Of a DNA stretch of 64,000 nt, positions 10,945 through 23,046 are shown in pieces. Numbering within the stretch: the stretch's first letter is position 1; each line of letters begins with the position of its first letter. The notes under the pieces are model-generated. The model was given only the letters and a program-made list of their open reading frames with translations, was not told the origin of the DNA and searched no databases. The stretch is from NCBI GenBank assembly GCA_026182355.1, contig JAPFBL010000171.1, forward strand, positions 496,001 through 560,000. Direction: 5' to 3'. The DNA is from Hermatobates lingyangjiaoensis. Its lineage: Eukaryota > Arthropoda > Insecta > Hemiptera > Hermatobatidae. The translations under genes were made by a program, and so were the position numbers.

Positions 10945-11294
10945 AGTCAAAAACTAGTTTGGGTTTCAGTTGGGTTTTTAACTCTGACAAAGGACAAAGA
11001 CCGCTTGTTACGGTTAAAAGATTTTAATCTTGTTTTCCCATTTCTTATTGTGGTTTGAACATTGATTGTTATTTCAAGTGTTTATGTGAAATCTATATAT
11101 ATATAGCAAGATTTCACAACAAAGAATAATTAATTTTTAAACCCCAATAAGAAATGGGAAACAAAGATTCGACCTTTCAACCATAACAAGCGGTCGTCGT
11201 CAGAGTTGGGTTTTCGCCTCTGACAAAGACCGCTGGTTACGGTTGGAAGACTTTAGTGTTTGATTTACATTTCTTATTGTGGTTTGAACATATA

Positions 11295-11360
11295 TATAAA
11301 TAGGGAGCAGACCTTCTTTTATAATATTAGTATAAATAGGGAGCAGACCTTCTTTTATGA
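11295..11360 (-). pseudogene. Penelope-like N-terminal end, two tandem copies
   Basis: On the minus strand both copies read IKEGLLPIY, the same PLE N-terminal end found at 40.95 and 59.28 kb (LLP-Y/F-T). The 36 bp unit is duplicated in tandem. It abuts (TA)n. Very short. Confidence 0.5.
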
Positions 11361-11463
11361 AATTATCTTTTATAAAAATTATTTATTTTTGAAATTATCA
11401 AGAAAATATGAAAAACTGCTCAAAAGAAAGGTATGTTTGATTAAGGCAATTCAGTTCAACACA

Positions 11464-11497
<34 letters not shown>

Positions 11498-11820
11498 CAT
11501 TAAAATTAACCGCAGTCTCGACATTCACGATCTTAAGACTGAGAGATTCGATCCTACGAACTAACCTCCTGCTAACAGGGTTGAACTGGAAAAGGAGTTG
11601 GCCAAGTGACATGTTAAATGCTTGATGACTAATGATTAATGCTTAGTCATTGCTATTAATAGATTAAAAGGAATAGTACAGGTTAATATAAAGAGAAGGT
11701 CAAAGTTCAATAATGAACAAGAAACAAGCGGTTAGAATAAAAGAGTTGAAAGGTCAATGGTATAACTGGACTAATAGAGAATAAATATATAGAATGTATA
11801 TATACATATATATATAAAAT
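11361..11820. other. non-coding DNA with (TA)n
   Basis: TA runs at 11,464-11,496 and about 11,797-11,815. The sequence between them is not recognised and has no credible reading frame. Confidence 0.5.
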
Positions 11821-11905
11821 GATTTCACATAAACACGTGAAATAACAATCAATGATCAAACCACAATAAGAAATGGGAAAACAAGTTTAAGATCTTTTAA
11901 TTTAT
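11821..11905 (-). mobile_element. family C tail fragment
   Basis: Minus-strand copy of the family C tail: the ATTTCAC...GTGAAAT hairpin, CAATGATCAAACCACAATA, and AAGATCT. It ends before the ribozyme-like core. TA-rich DNA borders it on the left. Confidence 0.65.
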
Positions 11906-11940
11906 AAACATAAGATTATTTATGCTAGGTTTATAAATAG

Positions 11941-12028
11941 TACTTTTTGGTAATTATTATCATCTCTCATTTATACATATATATATATATACGTATAAAT
12001 GAGAGATGATAATAATTACGAAAAAGTA
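11941..12028. repeat. 36 bp-arm inverted repeat around (TA)n
   Basis: Arms 11,941-11,976 and 11,993-12,028 are complementary with about two mismatches, closing on a 16 bp TA-rich loop. No relation to the PLE termini is visible. Confidence 0.75.
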
Positions 12029-14495
12029 TATTGAATCAGCATTAATTAATTTTAACAGATCAAATACTATAAATATCAGTTATGGTTTATTAGAATTAGA
12101 CTTAATATTTGTTATTAGATAGATTTGAGCTTGATTTGATTAGATTATTGAACTTGTAATATCATTCTGTGCATGATTTGCTGTTTCCTTTAGTTACTAG
12201 TGTTTTTATTTTTATTCTATTTCTATAAACTCACCTGTTTACATATCCTCAAGACCAGTATATTTATAACAATATTATAGCCCAGTTTTTCAATTTATTA
12301 AATAATTTATTGAATTATTATACCTTAAATATTAAATGATATTATATAAATTAAATCATATTATGCTTTTATTATTAAATAATAAATTATTACCTCCTCC
12401 TTTATTAGCAGTCTTTATAATAAATACATGGTGAAAAATAGTACCACGCTTAGTTGATGCGTATTTTTCAATAACCTTCTTGACTTTCCTGAATAACACT
12501 CTTGTTACTTTGATTACACAGTAAAGATTTTCTACAGTTTCCAAGTTTTTAATGATCCTCTTTGATCATGATGACATGAATGATTTCCTGAGAGTATTTA
12601 TCGTTTATAGGAAGTTGTTATTGTAGACTGCTAAGTGAAGACAACGTTAACAGTTGTTTTCGAAATAAGCTAATTGGAGGGAGAGATTCCATGGGAAAAG
12701 TCAAACTTTTATTCAACTGGAAAAGCTGTAATAATTTATTACTAATCTTTGTTTGAATATTTACGTATGGATATACATTTTGTAAAATTAAAAAAAAATA
12801 TGGAATTTAAAATCAGGACTTTCAAAATTTTTAATTTTCTTTGTGTCTAATTTATTTATTTCTAACATCTCTTGGGTTACTCTCGTGTTGAAAACCTTCT
12901 GCATGTGTTTTTTTGGATGTTTTGACTATCAAGGGCATTATGAGCTTTTTTGACAGGGAAGAAGTAGTCATACCAAAGTACAAGAGGATTAGATTTAATA
13001 TGATTCTTGGAGGTTGATGTAATATTTAAAAATCCCTTTCAGTTAAAGAATTTAATGAAATTATGTACATTTATGTCTAGTTCAACAGTGATCAACCACA
13101 AAAACATAAAACAAAGTGAGTTAGGCAGATTACTACAGGCTGCACGATGGAAAAGCTCTTTGTGATTTATATCAAATTGTATTAAACTTTCACTTATAAT
13201 AAATGTGACATAATTTAAACAGTAAATGTTTTGGTGTATTAATATTATTTCACAAGAAATGCCGATTAAAATATACTTGGGTAATTAATTAATTGTACTG
13301 ACACTTACTAAGCTTGCGTTATGGCAGTAAGTTTGCCAGGAATTATGGAATTAATATAAGCTTCACTGTCAATAACATAATATTCCTGATTGCTATCATC
13401 GATTAGCAGACACTCCCACTGTATGAATTTCAGTAGACTGCAAATTTGTTTACTTTAGATTGATTAGAAGATATTTTACTTTTTCATACAAACATATAAC
13501 TATCTTTTAATTACATATGCTTATTAAAATACAGTTAATTTGTTAAACATTTTTTATTGTCATGTTTTTTTACACTTTTCAAAATAACGACTAAATGTTT
13601 GACTTTCGACATATTGAAATAGCTTTTTGATCTATGCGTGTATTACTGTTTTACGTGTTTCTGGTAAATATTATTTATTTTATATTTGGCAACAGCCACC
13701 TAAAAGCCTTACTGTGAGCCCTAAGAATTCAAAGTCGATTTATGGCAGTGTTTTTAGGGATTATTTTACATTTATAAAAACCTATATATATATATTTATA
13801 AACAAAATAAAAAAAAATTGGAAGACATATTATGTCATGAAACTATTGGTCTCTTGCAGTCTTAATGAAAATATAATCAATGATTTATAAATGTCAGTGA
13901 TAATTTTAAGCTAAAAATAACAAAAGCCTCACCCGTTTTCTTATACTGTTTAATCCTAAAGCAACAGCTTCTGCAATCAAAAGAAGCACAACAAATCCAC
14001 ACATTGAATTCATATCACCTTAATGTTTTACGAAAGTTGAAACTACAAAGCAGTTTCATGCATAAGTGTATTTATACCAGAATAGCTTTAATCAAGTAGA
14101 ATTGAATTGGAAATTCAATAGAAACTAAGGAGTAAATAAAAAAAAACAATGGCATCAAATTAAATAATTTCCAGGAAGTATGACAATGCGCCGGGAGTTA
14201 CCCAATTTTTATTCAGTATAATTTGAAACAATAAGCTGTTTCAACCTACTATAAATTTCGAAGTTTTCATATTATGTTCATTGTTAATTATCCTTTTCCG
14301 TGCTGAAAAAATATAATTATCACCCATTATTCTTTCTATCCACTATGAAAGCAGGTTGGCAATTATATGCTACGTGCTCTTTGTTAATGCTCTAATTTAA
14401 ATTCCAAATATTTAATACAACAGAATAGTTATAAACATAACTTTTATGCATTAAAAGAATAAGAAAACATTGGTCATAATCAGTTTCGAGTGTTT
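12029..14495. other. non-coding DNA, nothing recognised
   Basis: AT-rich sequence without credible open frames, RNA genes or obvious repeats. The longest open frames (for example 12,356-12,544 minus and 13,627-13,890 plus) show no family motif and no coding-like composition. Confidence 0.55.
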
Positions 14496-14760
14496 TATGA
14501 GCCGTTTATTTTGAAAGTGGCCTAATTCCATTTTCCAAAAAAATTTAGCTAGCTATTTAAATAATTACAATTTTGACGTTATCTTTACCTTTTGCAGCAA
14601 ATTGTACAAAATTTATTTAAAATTACTAAGAATTTTTATAACAAAAATTAGTTGATAAATAAAATGACAATATTTTTAAATTTTGTAAAACGCAAACCCT
14701 TAAATATCTCTATTTTAACATAAATGGAATTAGGCCACTTTCAAAATAAGCGGCTCTTAT
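14496..14760. mobile_element. MITE-like element with about 39 bp terminal inverted repeats
   Basis: Left terminus 14,496-14,534 and right terminus 14,721-14,760 are inverted copies (GAGCCG...ATTTTGAAAGTGGCCTAATTCCA). The 186 bp interior is AT-rich and non-coding. Length and structure fit a small non-autonomous DNA transposon, but I cannot name the superfamily and the target duplication is ambiguous. Confidence 0.6.
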
Positions 14761-15144
14761 ATGACATGTTGTTTCTTGACATCAATCTCTTTAAAATTAT
14801 GTACAAGATATGAGTAATTGGGTAAGGTGTCTCATATTAGTATTTTTATAACTTTCTAGCTAGAAGAATAGTAACCCTAACCATTTTGAGGCTGATTGAA
14901 ATTATTGGACTTCCTAGTTACTGAGATTTCTGAAAGCTATTGCCCTCATTCCAAATATTAGTTTCATTATAAATCCAAATGTTCAGCAGTCTAGTGTTAG
15001 TTTATAGAAAATCATATTTAGTATTTTTATTTTCATCTTTTAATTTTCATATTTTAACCATCTTTAGATGGTTTTCTAGGTTGTGCTTACACATAGCCAT
15101 TAAAAATTATAATGACAAAAGGAATAGAAAAGTAAAACGGAAAA
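14761..15144. other. non-coding DNA, nothing recognised
   Basis: AT-rich; the open frame beginning at 14,979 is low-complexity F/L/S-rich sequence that runs into the adjacent repeat. Confidence 0.5.
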
Positions 15145-15344
15145 TCATTAGTTGTGCAATCCGCAATTGTGTGGTATTGACTCATTCTGAGGTAAAATGG
15201 ATAAACCAACAAAAGTCTCCACACAAATGAAGTTTTATTCAACGCGTTTCGAACACTTTGTGTTCATCATCAGGAATTCCTCATCAACAATCATCATCAA
15301 CAATCAGGAGACTTTTGTTGGTTTATCCATTTTACCTCAGAATA
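15145..15344. mobile_element. Penelope-like family D terminus with short inverted end
   Basis: Minus-oriented family D terminus with its ribozyme-like core. A perfect 37 bp inverted repeat of its outer end lies at 15,184-15,220 and 15,308-15,344. The loop also contains a CATCATCAACAATCA-type tandem. Sequence outside the left arm (TTAGTTGTGCAATCCG and following) is shared with the left flank of the 63.4 kb palindrome, so the element extends beyond the inverted part on that side. Confidence 0.7.
15241..15273 (-). ncRNA. hammerhead-ribozyme-like motif, family D
   Basis: CTGATGA, extra U, 6 bp helix II GAACAC/GTGTTC with an AAA loop, GAA, palindromic ACGCGU as helix III, then U. Flanks ATTC and GAAT form a perfect 4 bp helix I. 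Every core base is intact apart from the extra base before helix II, making it one of the best copies in the window. Confidence 0.65.
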
Positions 15345-16242
15345 AAAAAGGAAAACTCAGCTTATGATATTTCAAATCAAATTCAATTTAAGAGGATCTA
15401 AATGTAACTATAAAATTTAAAGTTTTATTCTTTTTAACTTATTTATATTTTTTTTTGTAACCACATCCAAGCTTTCGAATTGTTAATAAATTTTATAAGA
15501 ACGAATTGGCATTACCTAATTGCTTAAATTTTTGGCATTTACATGCCAATGATTTTGATATCATTGCAAGATATATAAAAATAAATTTACGTAAATTTTA
15601 TATATGATAACATTTGTAGTAGTTACTTCTTTACTTTTTTTCATAAAAAACTAAGTTTATTATTAGTTACTTATAAAATAAATTATGTTTAAATGTGTTT
15701 TATAACTTTTTTATTCAAGAAGAAAAATGTGGTTTCCGCTGCTAGTATGAGGTGAATTAAAGAAACCCGTTTTTTTCTCTATATGCGGAGGTTAAAGAGA
15801 CAATCTCAATCTGTAGTTACAATAATAAATTCACGCAGTTGACAATATATTGTTTCACCATAAAACCATTCTTTGTTCGTTCGTGAAAATTCGGATTGTC
15901 TAGTAGTTTATGATAGCTTTTGATCACATCTGGTTGTGTGTCGGGGTGTGTATATCAACAATTTTCATTGCACATCGTGTCCGCACAATTAGTTACATTC
16001 ATATTTATACATACCATTTTTCAAGTATTGTTTTATTTTTATTAATTCATAATCATGTTACATTAATGGCTAATTAATGAAATTGTATAAAACATATTAT
16101 TTATACAGCTTTGTTACATTTAGCATGCAAAATATAAATACAAGTTTATTAAACTATTTGATTTTTTCAATTCACTTGTTTGCTTAATGAATGGGATTCG
16201 TTCTCTCTGAAATGTTTGAATAGTGGTAATAGTCAGTTAAAG
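15345..16242. other. non-coding DNA, nothing recognised
   Basis: AT-rich, no credible gene. No inverted or tandem structure noticed. Confidence 0.55.
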
Positions 16243-18141
16243 TGAGAATAAGACGCAATGATTTCGGACACGAAAATATTGGATAAACAGATAGGACTAT
16301 AAGATAGACATATAAAGTACACATTGATGATTTGATGAGATAAACGAAAAACAGAAAGATATTTTTAAATTTTTAAAACAACAAAAAACGATTTTTTTCA
16401 ATATAATATAAAAAATGTAACTTATGATTAATTTTGAAAATTTCTGAGAGGACAACTATATTATTTTTTTAACCAATTTGATACTTCTTTACTTTAGTAT
16501 AAATAAGTATAGTTAACTTGAAAAAATCCGATCTCCAGATTTTGAGGAATTGGCCTGTTTTCAGGCCCCAGAAGGAGTTCTATGAAGTTTTTTCAATGAT
16601 ATCTGTGAGGGTGGGTGGGTGAGTATGCATCTAAAGTTTGTGGCCATGCTACGGTTCAGAATCTTTGATGAATCAAATTCATATTTTATACATAAATGGG
16701 CCTCATAGTGTAGATGGCCCATATATTTGGAAGCAATTATGCATGATGGGAAAGTCAAACTTTTTACCAATAATATGTTATTAGACTACATTTTTTTCCC
16801 TCCCTAAACTACTAATTCTAGAGTCTTGAAATTTTAGCAGTCTTCTTTGAGACTACAAATGTCATAAACAAAAAATATCCTCAAATTTTTTTTAAACAAC
16901 AGGATTTATTTTTTCTTCAATAAAATATAAAAATTTTGATTTAGCAGTCAATTTGAAAGCTTGTGCGAGAAATTTTAGCCATACGTTTAAGCGATCAAAA
17001 TGAATCTATACTTAAAAATAGAACATTATGTGGCAGATGAGTGGGAATTTTTTTTCAAAATTACATTAAACAAAAGGGGTAAAAAGTACATTTTCTTTTT
17101 CTCAGAAAACTTTTTTTTTGACGCTAAACTGCTTATTAAAAAAAAAACATGAAAGATTGCCAAACAATTAGCAATGTATAAAGAAAAATTCCTGAAATTT
17201 TAATTATAGAAAAGAGCATTGAAGCTATAAAAACTAAAAATTGATCCTAGACTAATGGTTTACTTGCTGTATTTGTCGTATTTATTTAAATTGTTTATAT
17301 TGGTTTACAAATACTTTGAGTGAATCCACTAAAATGAAATTTATGTAGAGGTTTAATACAAATTTTTTAAATAGTTTAAGACTTAATATGAGATGTAAAC
17401 GAATAAACTTCTTAGTCTTAATGTCTTGAAATGACATATTTTCTTATATGTTTCTGGCAATTTTCAGCACAATAGGAATATTTTCAATATTAATTGGGAA
17501 ACTTTGTCTTAATTCTTCAATGCAGAAGAAGGTAATATATACTATGTAAGATATGTTCCACAATAGCCATGTTCTCTTGTGAGAGATTATTTCGTAACAC
17601 GAAATCTACACTTTTCCTTTTCAAAACTGATATTACTGCTGCAGTTATTCTATGATAGTTTATGATTTTGTGATGTGATATACAAACATAAGCATATATG
17701 TCGATAAGTTGATGAATCGCTATCTGTAGCGACTAGAAATGGATCTGTAGTTTATTAAAATGAAAGACCCGCCCACCCTCACAGATATCATTAAAAAAAC
17801 TTCATAAAACTACTTCTGGGGCCTGAAAACAGGCCAATTCCTCAAAATCTGGAGATCGGATTTTTTCAAGATAACTATACTTATTTATACTAAAGTAAAG
17901 AAGTATCAAATTGGTTAAAAAAATAATATAATTGTCCTCTCAGAAATTTTCAAAATCAATCATAAGTCTTTTTTTATATTATATTGAAAAAAATCGTTTT
18001 TTGTTGTTTTAAAAATTTAAAAATATCTTTCTGTTTTTCGTTTATCTCATCAAATCATGAATGTGTACTTTATATGTCTATCTTATAGTCCTATCTTTTT
18101 ATCCAATATTTTCGTGTCCGAAATCATTGCATCTTATTCTC
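16243..18141. mobile_element. 1.9 kb element with about 375 bp inverted arms
   Basis: Left arm 16,243-16,620 and right arm 17,767-18,141 are nearly identical inverted copies, starting GAGAATAAGA-GCAATGATTTCGG at the outer ends and finishing at a GGGTGGG run inside. The 1,146 bp interior has no long open frame and no transposase motif. No ribozyme-like core is seen, so it is not one of the PLE foldbacks. Part of the interior (17,497-17,760) recurs diverged at 53.25-53.53 kb. It could be a non-autonomous foldback DNA transposon or an inverted segmental duplication. Confidence 0.6.
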
Positions 18142-19620
18142 TACTATACAGACATTTATATTATTCCTAAATGGAACATTATATATTATATGCTTAAGAA
18201 GAATGATAGTAGGTTTACTTACAGTAAAGTTGAGTGTCGGCCGCAGGCAGAGTTTTTAGTTAAATATTTCTGATAAAGAATATTAAGTATGCAAGGCTTC
18301 ATTAGATCCTACAAGATCAAATTCGATGCCTGCAAGTTCAAATTGAAGCACGTCTCATGGTTTAAATAATGACTTTGTTTAATCCTTTCTGGACGTTGTT
18401 AATCAAGTCTATTTACACTAAACGTATAATAAATTATAATGAGTATGTTTAAGCAAATATTCTCATGTCCACAAAATTTCCTCCTAAGTAAACTTAATTA
18501 TTTTGATTAGTGAACTCCACTTGTTATTCAGAATTCCTAAAAATTTAATCTGGTCGACATCATTAATTTCCCAAAATATAAGTTAAAAAATTGTATAAAT
18601 AGTCACACCACAATGGCACAAAAGCATATTTGGATAATTTGCTTGAAGTTATCCAAATCAAATATTGATTATATAATTTAAATTATATTATTATAAATCC
18701 TTCCCACTCATACGAACTTCTACATTTAGTTCTATTGGCAGAAAACCTTGGAAAAAGTTTTGTATAGTGGTATTACTGGCTTGATTTTCTTATTGGCAAT
18801 GAGGTTTTTAATCGAAATAAATCCTTGTTCAGGTGAGCAAACCATCAATTGCAACTTCCTATTAGGCCAAAAAAATATATTTTCCCGGGGCGATTATGTC
18901 TAGAAAATACTAAATTTACGTTTACTTCAGATTATTTTGACTAAAATTACTTAATGATTGTCCCATCTCTCTTTAGTCAACAGTGCCTTCGATGCCTTCA
19001 ATAAAGAAAAATTCAATGTCAAGTAAAAAATGGGAAAAAACAAATTTTTGATATTCTTAACAAGCAAGGATACTAATAATTAGTATATATTACTCTGACA
19101 ATCTACAAAACATTAAAAAAATATATTTGTTTTTTGAAACTATATTTTTACCTTTGTCATAGTAACTGATCTTGTAATAGTACCGACAACCAATATTTAG
19201 TCAGATGATCTTCGATCAAACTCAAAATTTATTGCTCTTCTGTAAAAGATGGTTTAATTTCACGTATTTTTGAAGTATTATTTATATTAGTTTAGATAGG
19301 TATGTTGCTAAAGACATATTTCATTTTAATGAACCCGTAGGCTCCACGTTCAAACTCTTCTGATTAAGAGATTTGATGTTACCAACTAATCTCTATCAAG
19401 GATTAATTGAAATAGACTTGGTATGTTTTCGTCTGTTTGACGGGCTGCTAAATCGTGAGTTCTAATATAAATGTAGATTAGTAGGAGATCATCCTTAAGA
19501 TGTATTTCATCAAAGTGACCAACAGTTTACGATCTTCTCACTGGAAGATTCGATATTACGATTTAAATTAAAGACAGTCCAGTTTTTTACAATCCCTAAA
19601 AACTCTTTCATTATCAGGTG
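18142..19620. other. non-coding DNA, nothing recognised
   Basis: No credible gene. A short stretch at 18,205-18,270 (TTTACTTACAGTAAAGTTGAGT and following) resembles 54,020-54,065. Confidence 0.5.
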
Positions 19621-19706
19621 GTAAAGAAGAGAATATCTATCCAAACAGCATAAGATATCATGAGTAAAGAAGAGAATGGTTGTCCAAACAGCATAAGATA
19701 TCATGA
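19621..19706. repeat. 43 bp tandem duplication
   Basis: Two adjacent copies of a 43 bp unit beginning GTAAAGAAGAGAAT and ending GATATCATGA, with a few differences. Confidence 0.8.
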
Positions 19707-20251
19707 ATAATAGCTACAATGATAGCTATTCATGATGATGTGTCTAACAGACAAATAGTTATCATATATATAAAATCAAACAATATAACAAGGTCAACTT
19801 ATTTAGAAAGTGGTAAAAAGAGAAAAGTGTGATGATAAATATATATAAAAATATGTATGATGACAATAAAAGTATATGTAAAATATATAATAACGAATAA
19901 TTATAAAGGTATATAACGAATAATATAAACCATATTTAATACAAATGGAATGAGTAAATAATTGTAAATTGTTTGATTTTTTAAAAAAAATAAGTTTTTT
20001 TTGAGTATAATAGATAAAGATACAGTTATATTGTAAAGATAGAAATAGAAAATAAATGTTTCCAGAGTTTGGGCTTTCTGATAATGTTCTTCATTAATGG
20101 AGAAATAATGAATCAAAAAGTCTGGAAAGTAGTAAAAGAACTGTTGAGAAATAGTCAGTAACAGGTTGAAAAAGATTTAAGAAAGAGTTGAGAAGGAATG
20201 GCCTGTGGCGAATCATTAATCCAGGATGCAAGCCTCCCCGTGTCGACTTAC

Positions 20252-20358
20252 TATTCCGGCCACCACCAGGGACTGATGATCTCAGACTCTCGTTGTCCAA
20301 ACGGCAAAAACACAATCGCATCCCATCGCATTTGACCCCACCACCAAACTCTTTATTA
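20252..20358 (-). CDS. candidate internal exon of an unidentified host gene
   Basis: A 107 nt minus-strand segment, richer in G+C than its surroundings, is bounded by a good acceptor (TTTTTATTTTAG, next base 20,358) and a strong donor (A|GTAAGT, exon end 20,252). One frame is open throughout: it begins NKEFGGG, contains VKCDGMRLCFC and LDNESLRSS, and ends PGGGRN. Splice phases are 1 at each end. I do not recognise the protein family, and no neighbouring exon is visible in the window. The larger open frame around it (20,094-20,489) includes AT-rich intron-like text, so only this core is proposed. Confidence 0.4.
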
Positions 20359-22950
20359 CTAAAATAAAAACAAATCATGAGACTGGTAATAAAGGGATTT
20401 ATAACACCTCTAAAATTATGCCTAACGAGATTCAATTCTAGTTGAAGAAGATTTACCTCATGAACCAGTTTTGATATATGTGTCTCCACTTTATTATATA
20501 CTTTTCAAATATACCATTGAACAGGCTGTTAAGCTATATTATATCTAAAAAGATAGTTGAACCTTTGTTTATCCTTTTTAAGTGCACTAGTCAAGAGATC
20601 CACAACTGGACATATTAAAAGCCTTGTAGCTCTACAATTAATATATCTAAAAGTAAGTACTATAGAGCTCTCTGAAAGATTATACAAAGATTAAAATTAA
20701 TTAATGCCTCCCTTTGTACATAATTTAAATATTTTTGTTCACTATCGTTCTGTTTGGTTGATGTACTTCTTAAATTTTTCATTGCAATTAATTTTTGCCT
20801 TAATTTCATCTAGATCTAAGGATTATTTCGTAACAGGAAAGAGCAAATCTTTATTAAAACTATCTGAACCCATTTTTATATAAAAATGTGTTATTAAAAA
20901 TAGCTATTTTTATTGTGTGGAGAGGTAAATAAATGAAAAGAACAAAATGTAACATGTTAATACTTTATTTCAACAATTAAAATAGAAGTCATTTTTTCAT
21001 AAAGCTATGACAAACATACATTTATCTACACTATTATTTTTTAACCCTGCTTATAATGTTAAAACATGGAACAATAAAATACATTTCACAGTTTTTTTTT
21101 CTCAGCTGACCTTATTTTTGACAGATTATTTAAAACTAGCATTCTACTCGGCTCTGCTCAAGATTCTTAAACAAGATTTACAATACTTTATCAGTTGCGT
21201 AATAAACACAATTGAGTGAACACTTATAATAACTATACTTCTATTTCTTTTGTCATACAATACATTAAATTCTAATTTAAACATTGAATATGAAATAAGA
21301 TAAATTTAAATTTACATCAATCATTTCGTACAAAAAATATTTAAACAAAAATATAGGAATCCACATATTTTTATAATTAAATTAATTTTGTTTTCAAGTT
21401 TATTAAGAATTAAGTTACCTCTTTGTAAAGTTAATATCATAGAATAGTGTAGTCGATGTTCTTGATGACTGCAATAAATCAATTGTTATTGACACCGATA
21501 ATGCTTTCACATTAAATTTAATGATTTGTGTTAATTAGAAATCAATTCTTCATCACTATTCAACTCTTACTCATTTATTTAATACTGAAGTTTTAGAATG
21601 TTTATATATTTATATTCGAACTCAATAATGTTCTTCAATATATCAATGAGAAATAGCCAAATAACGTGAAACAGTGAGAGATGTATTTGAATTATCTATT
21701 TTAAAGTTTTTACTACTGAGATAAATTTTAGTTATTTACAGTAAAAACTACAGAAAACAAAATTTATTATTATATTAGAAATTTTCATTAATAGCAATTA
21801 TAAAAGATTGGCATATATATATTGATAATAAAATAAATTGCGATTAAATAATTTAATCACGATTACTTTAATTTACGATTAAAAAAGATAAAATGATTCT
21901 TAGATTCCATGTATATTTCTATTATGCTATGATAAATACTTATCGCTTAGTAAGTATTCACTTCACTGAATTGAGTCATAGTATTAAATATATTAAAAAA
22001 AACCGTACCTTTTCCATTTACTAGTCAGGTTTCAATACTGACTCACTCTGTTCAGTAATTCAAGATAATAAAAACTTATTTGTGCCTACTCTTCTTAGGT
22101 TCAGTGAAACTTTATTTTCTGGAACTCCAAAATCGCCTGCTTTGCAGTTATTATCCAATACCTAATCAGCAACTTATTTAAAAATTCGATGGACAACATT
22201 GTTCTAAGGTTGATGGAAGTAGAACAAGTAAAAAAAGGCCCTTTCTTGTATATTGAAGAGCCAATAGTTTTTTCTTTTCATTTTATGTTTTTTTTTTTGG
22301 TTCTTTTATATTTTTCTTTATCTATTAACTGTTTATGTCGTAATAATTATAAGAGGCACTTACTAAACTAAGTGTCTCTTCAATTATTTTTATGTAACCT
22401 TCAGAAGACCCATTATTTTTAAATTAATTATCAGTTTGTTATATTTAATTAGTCGCAAATACTTGGAAGATCAATGTTATATCTGTGATATTTATTACGT
22501 GATGATCTGTATTACTTAGGTAGAAAAATATTGGTTATACACAACTATCTTTCAGTAATCTATATGCCCCACAATTTTATAAGTGGACTCAATTTCCGTT
22601 GGTTAATTGAATTTATTTTCGGAAAAAGTGTCAAGGTTTGATAAAAATTGCAAGCAAGGATAATTTTTGATGACTGAGTAAATCGTAGTCTCTTTGGATT
22701 GGTTCATGAAATCTTGGGAGTTCGATGAATAGCTTGTTCGATGAATTCACAAAATCAGAGTATTGTACTCTATGGTTAAATTCATAAAAAATAAGTACCT
22801 TTAATTCCTTTTCCGCATGTATTTGCTTCAACTCTATAAACATTACAGCATGAATGAAAGGGAAAAAGTAATATCTTACTTCTTAAGTAACGAAATCTCA
22901 CTTCTTAAGTAATACTTGATAACATCATGTATTACTTAAATATATTAGTA
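20359..22950. other. non-coding DNA, nothing recognised
   Basis: AT-rich with scattered short open frames of low complexity (for example 21,007-21,219 and 22,189-22,371). Nothing recognisable on either strand. Confidence 0.5.
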
Positions 22951-22952
22951 TA

Positions 22953-23046
22953 TCAATGATCAAACCACAATAAGAAATGGGAAAACAAGACTAAGATCTT
23001 TCAACCGTAACAAGCGGTCTTCGTCAGAGTCAAAAACCCAACTGAT
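22953..23046 (-). mobile_element. family C terminus, single copy
   Basis: Closely matches the minus-strand unit at 10,676-10,766: tail, AGATCTTAG block, core and TTGGGTTTTTGACTC. It starts in TA-rich DNA and has no inverted partner. Confidence 0.75.
22993..23027 (-). ncRNA. hammerhead-ribozyme-like motif, family C
   Basis: CTGACGA, extra A, GACCG/CGGTT helix II, GAA, AGAUCU, U, with GACT/AGTC helix I, identical to the 10,715 copy. Confidence 0.6.

Larger units (their letters stand above)
10658..11300. mobile_element. three consecutive family C foldbacks separated by (TA)n
   Basis: Three hairpins: 10,676-10,788 (20 bp perfect arms), 10,871-11,066 (arms of about 85-90 bp) and 11,139-11,291 (arms of about 70 bp). 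Each is built from the family C terminus, which carries a hammerhead-like core and a CCCATTTCTTATTGTGGTTTG tail. (TA)n tracts occur before, between and after them (about 10,661-10,674, 10,820-10,870, 11,093-11,106, 11,289-11,298). The order (TA)n, foldback, (TA)n repeated three times suggests successive insertions into TA-rich DNA or concatenated units. Confidence 0.7.

Noticed and set aside
10658..11300. CRISPR-like array
   Set aside because: Repeated units alternate in orientation, vary in length, are separated by (TA)n and carry ribozyme-like cores. No cas genes, and the genome is eukaryotic.
16243..18141. autonomous DNA transposon
   Set aside because: The interior lacks any long reading frame or transposase signature.
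20094..20489. 131-codon minus-strand open frame as a whole gene
   Set aside because: Only the middle 107 nt has coding-like composition and splice sites; the outer parts look like translated intron, so I kept just the core as a candidate exon.
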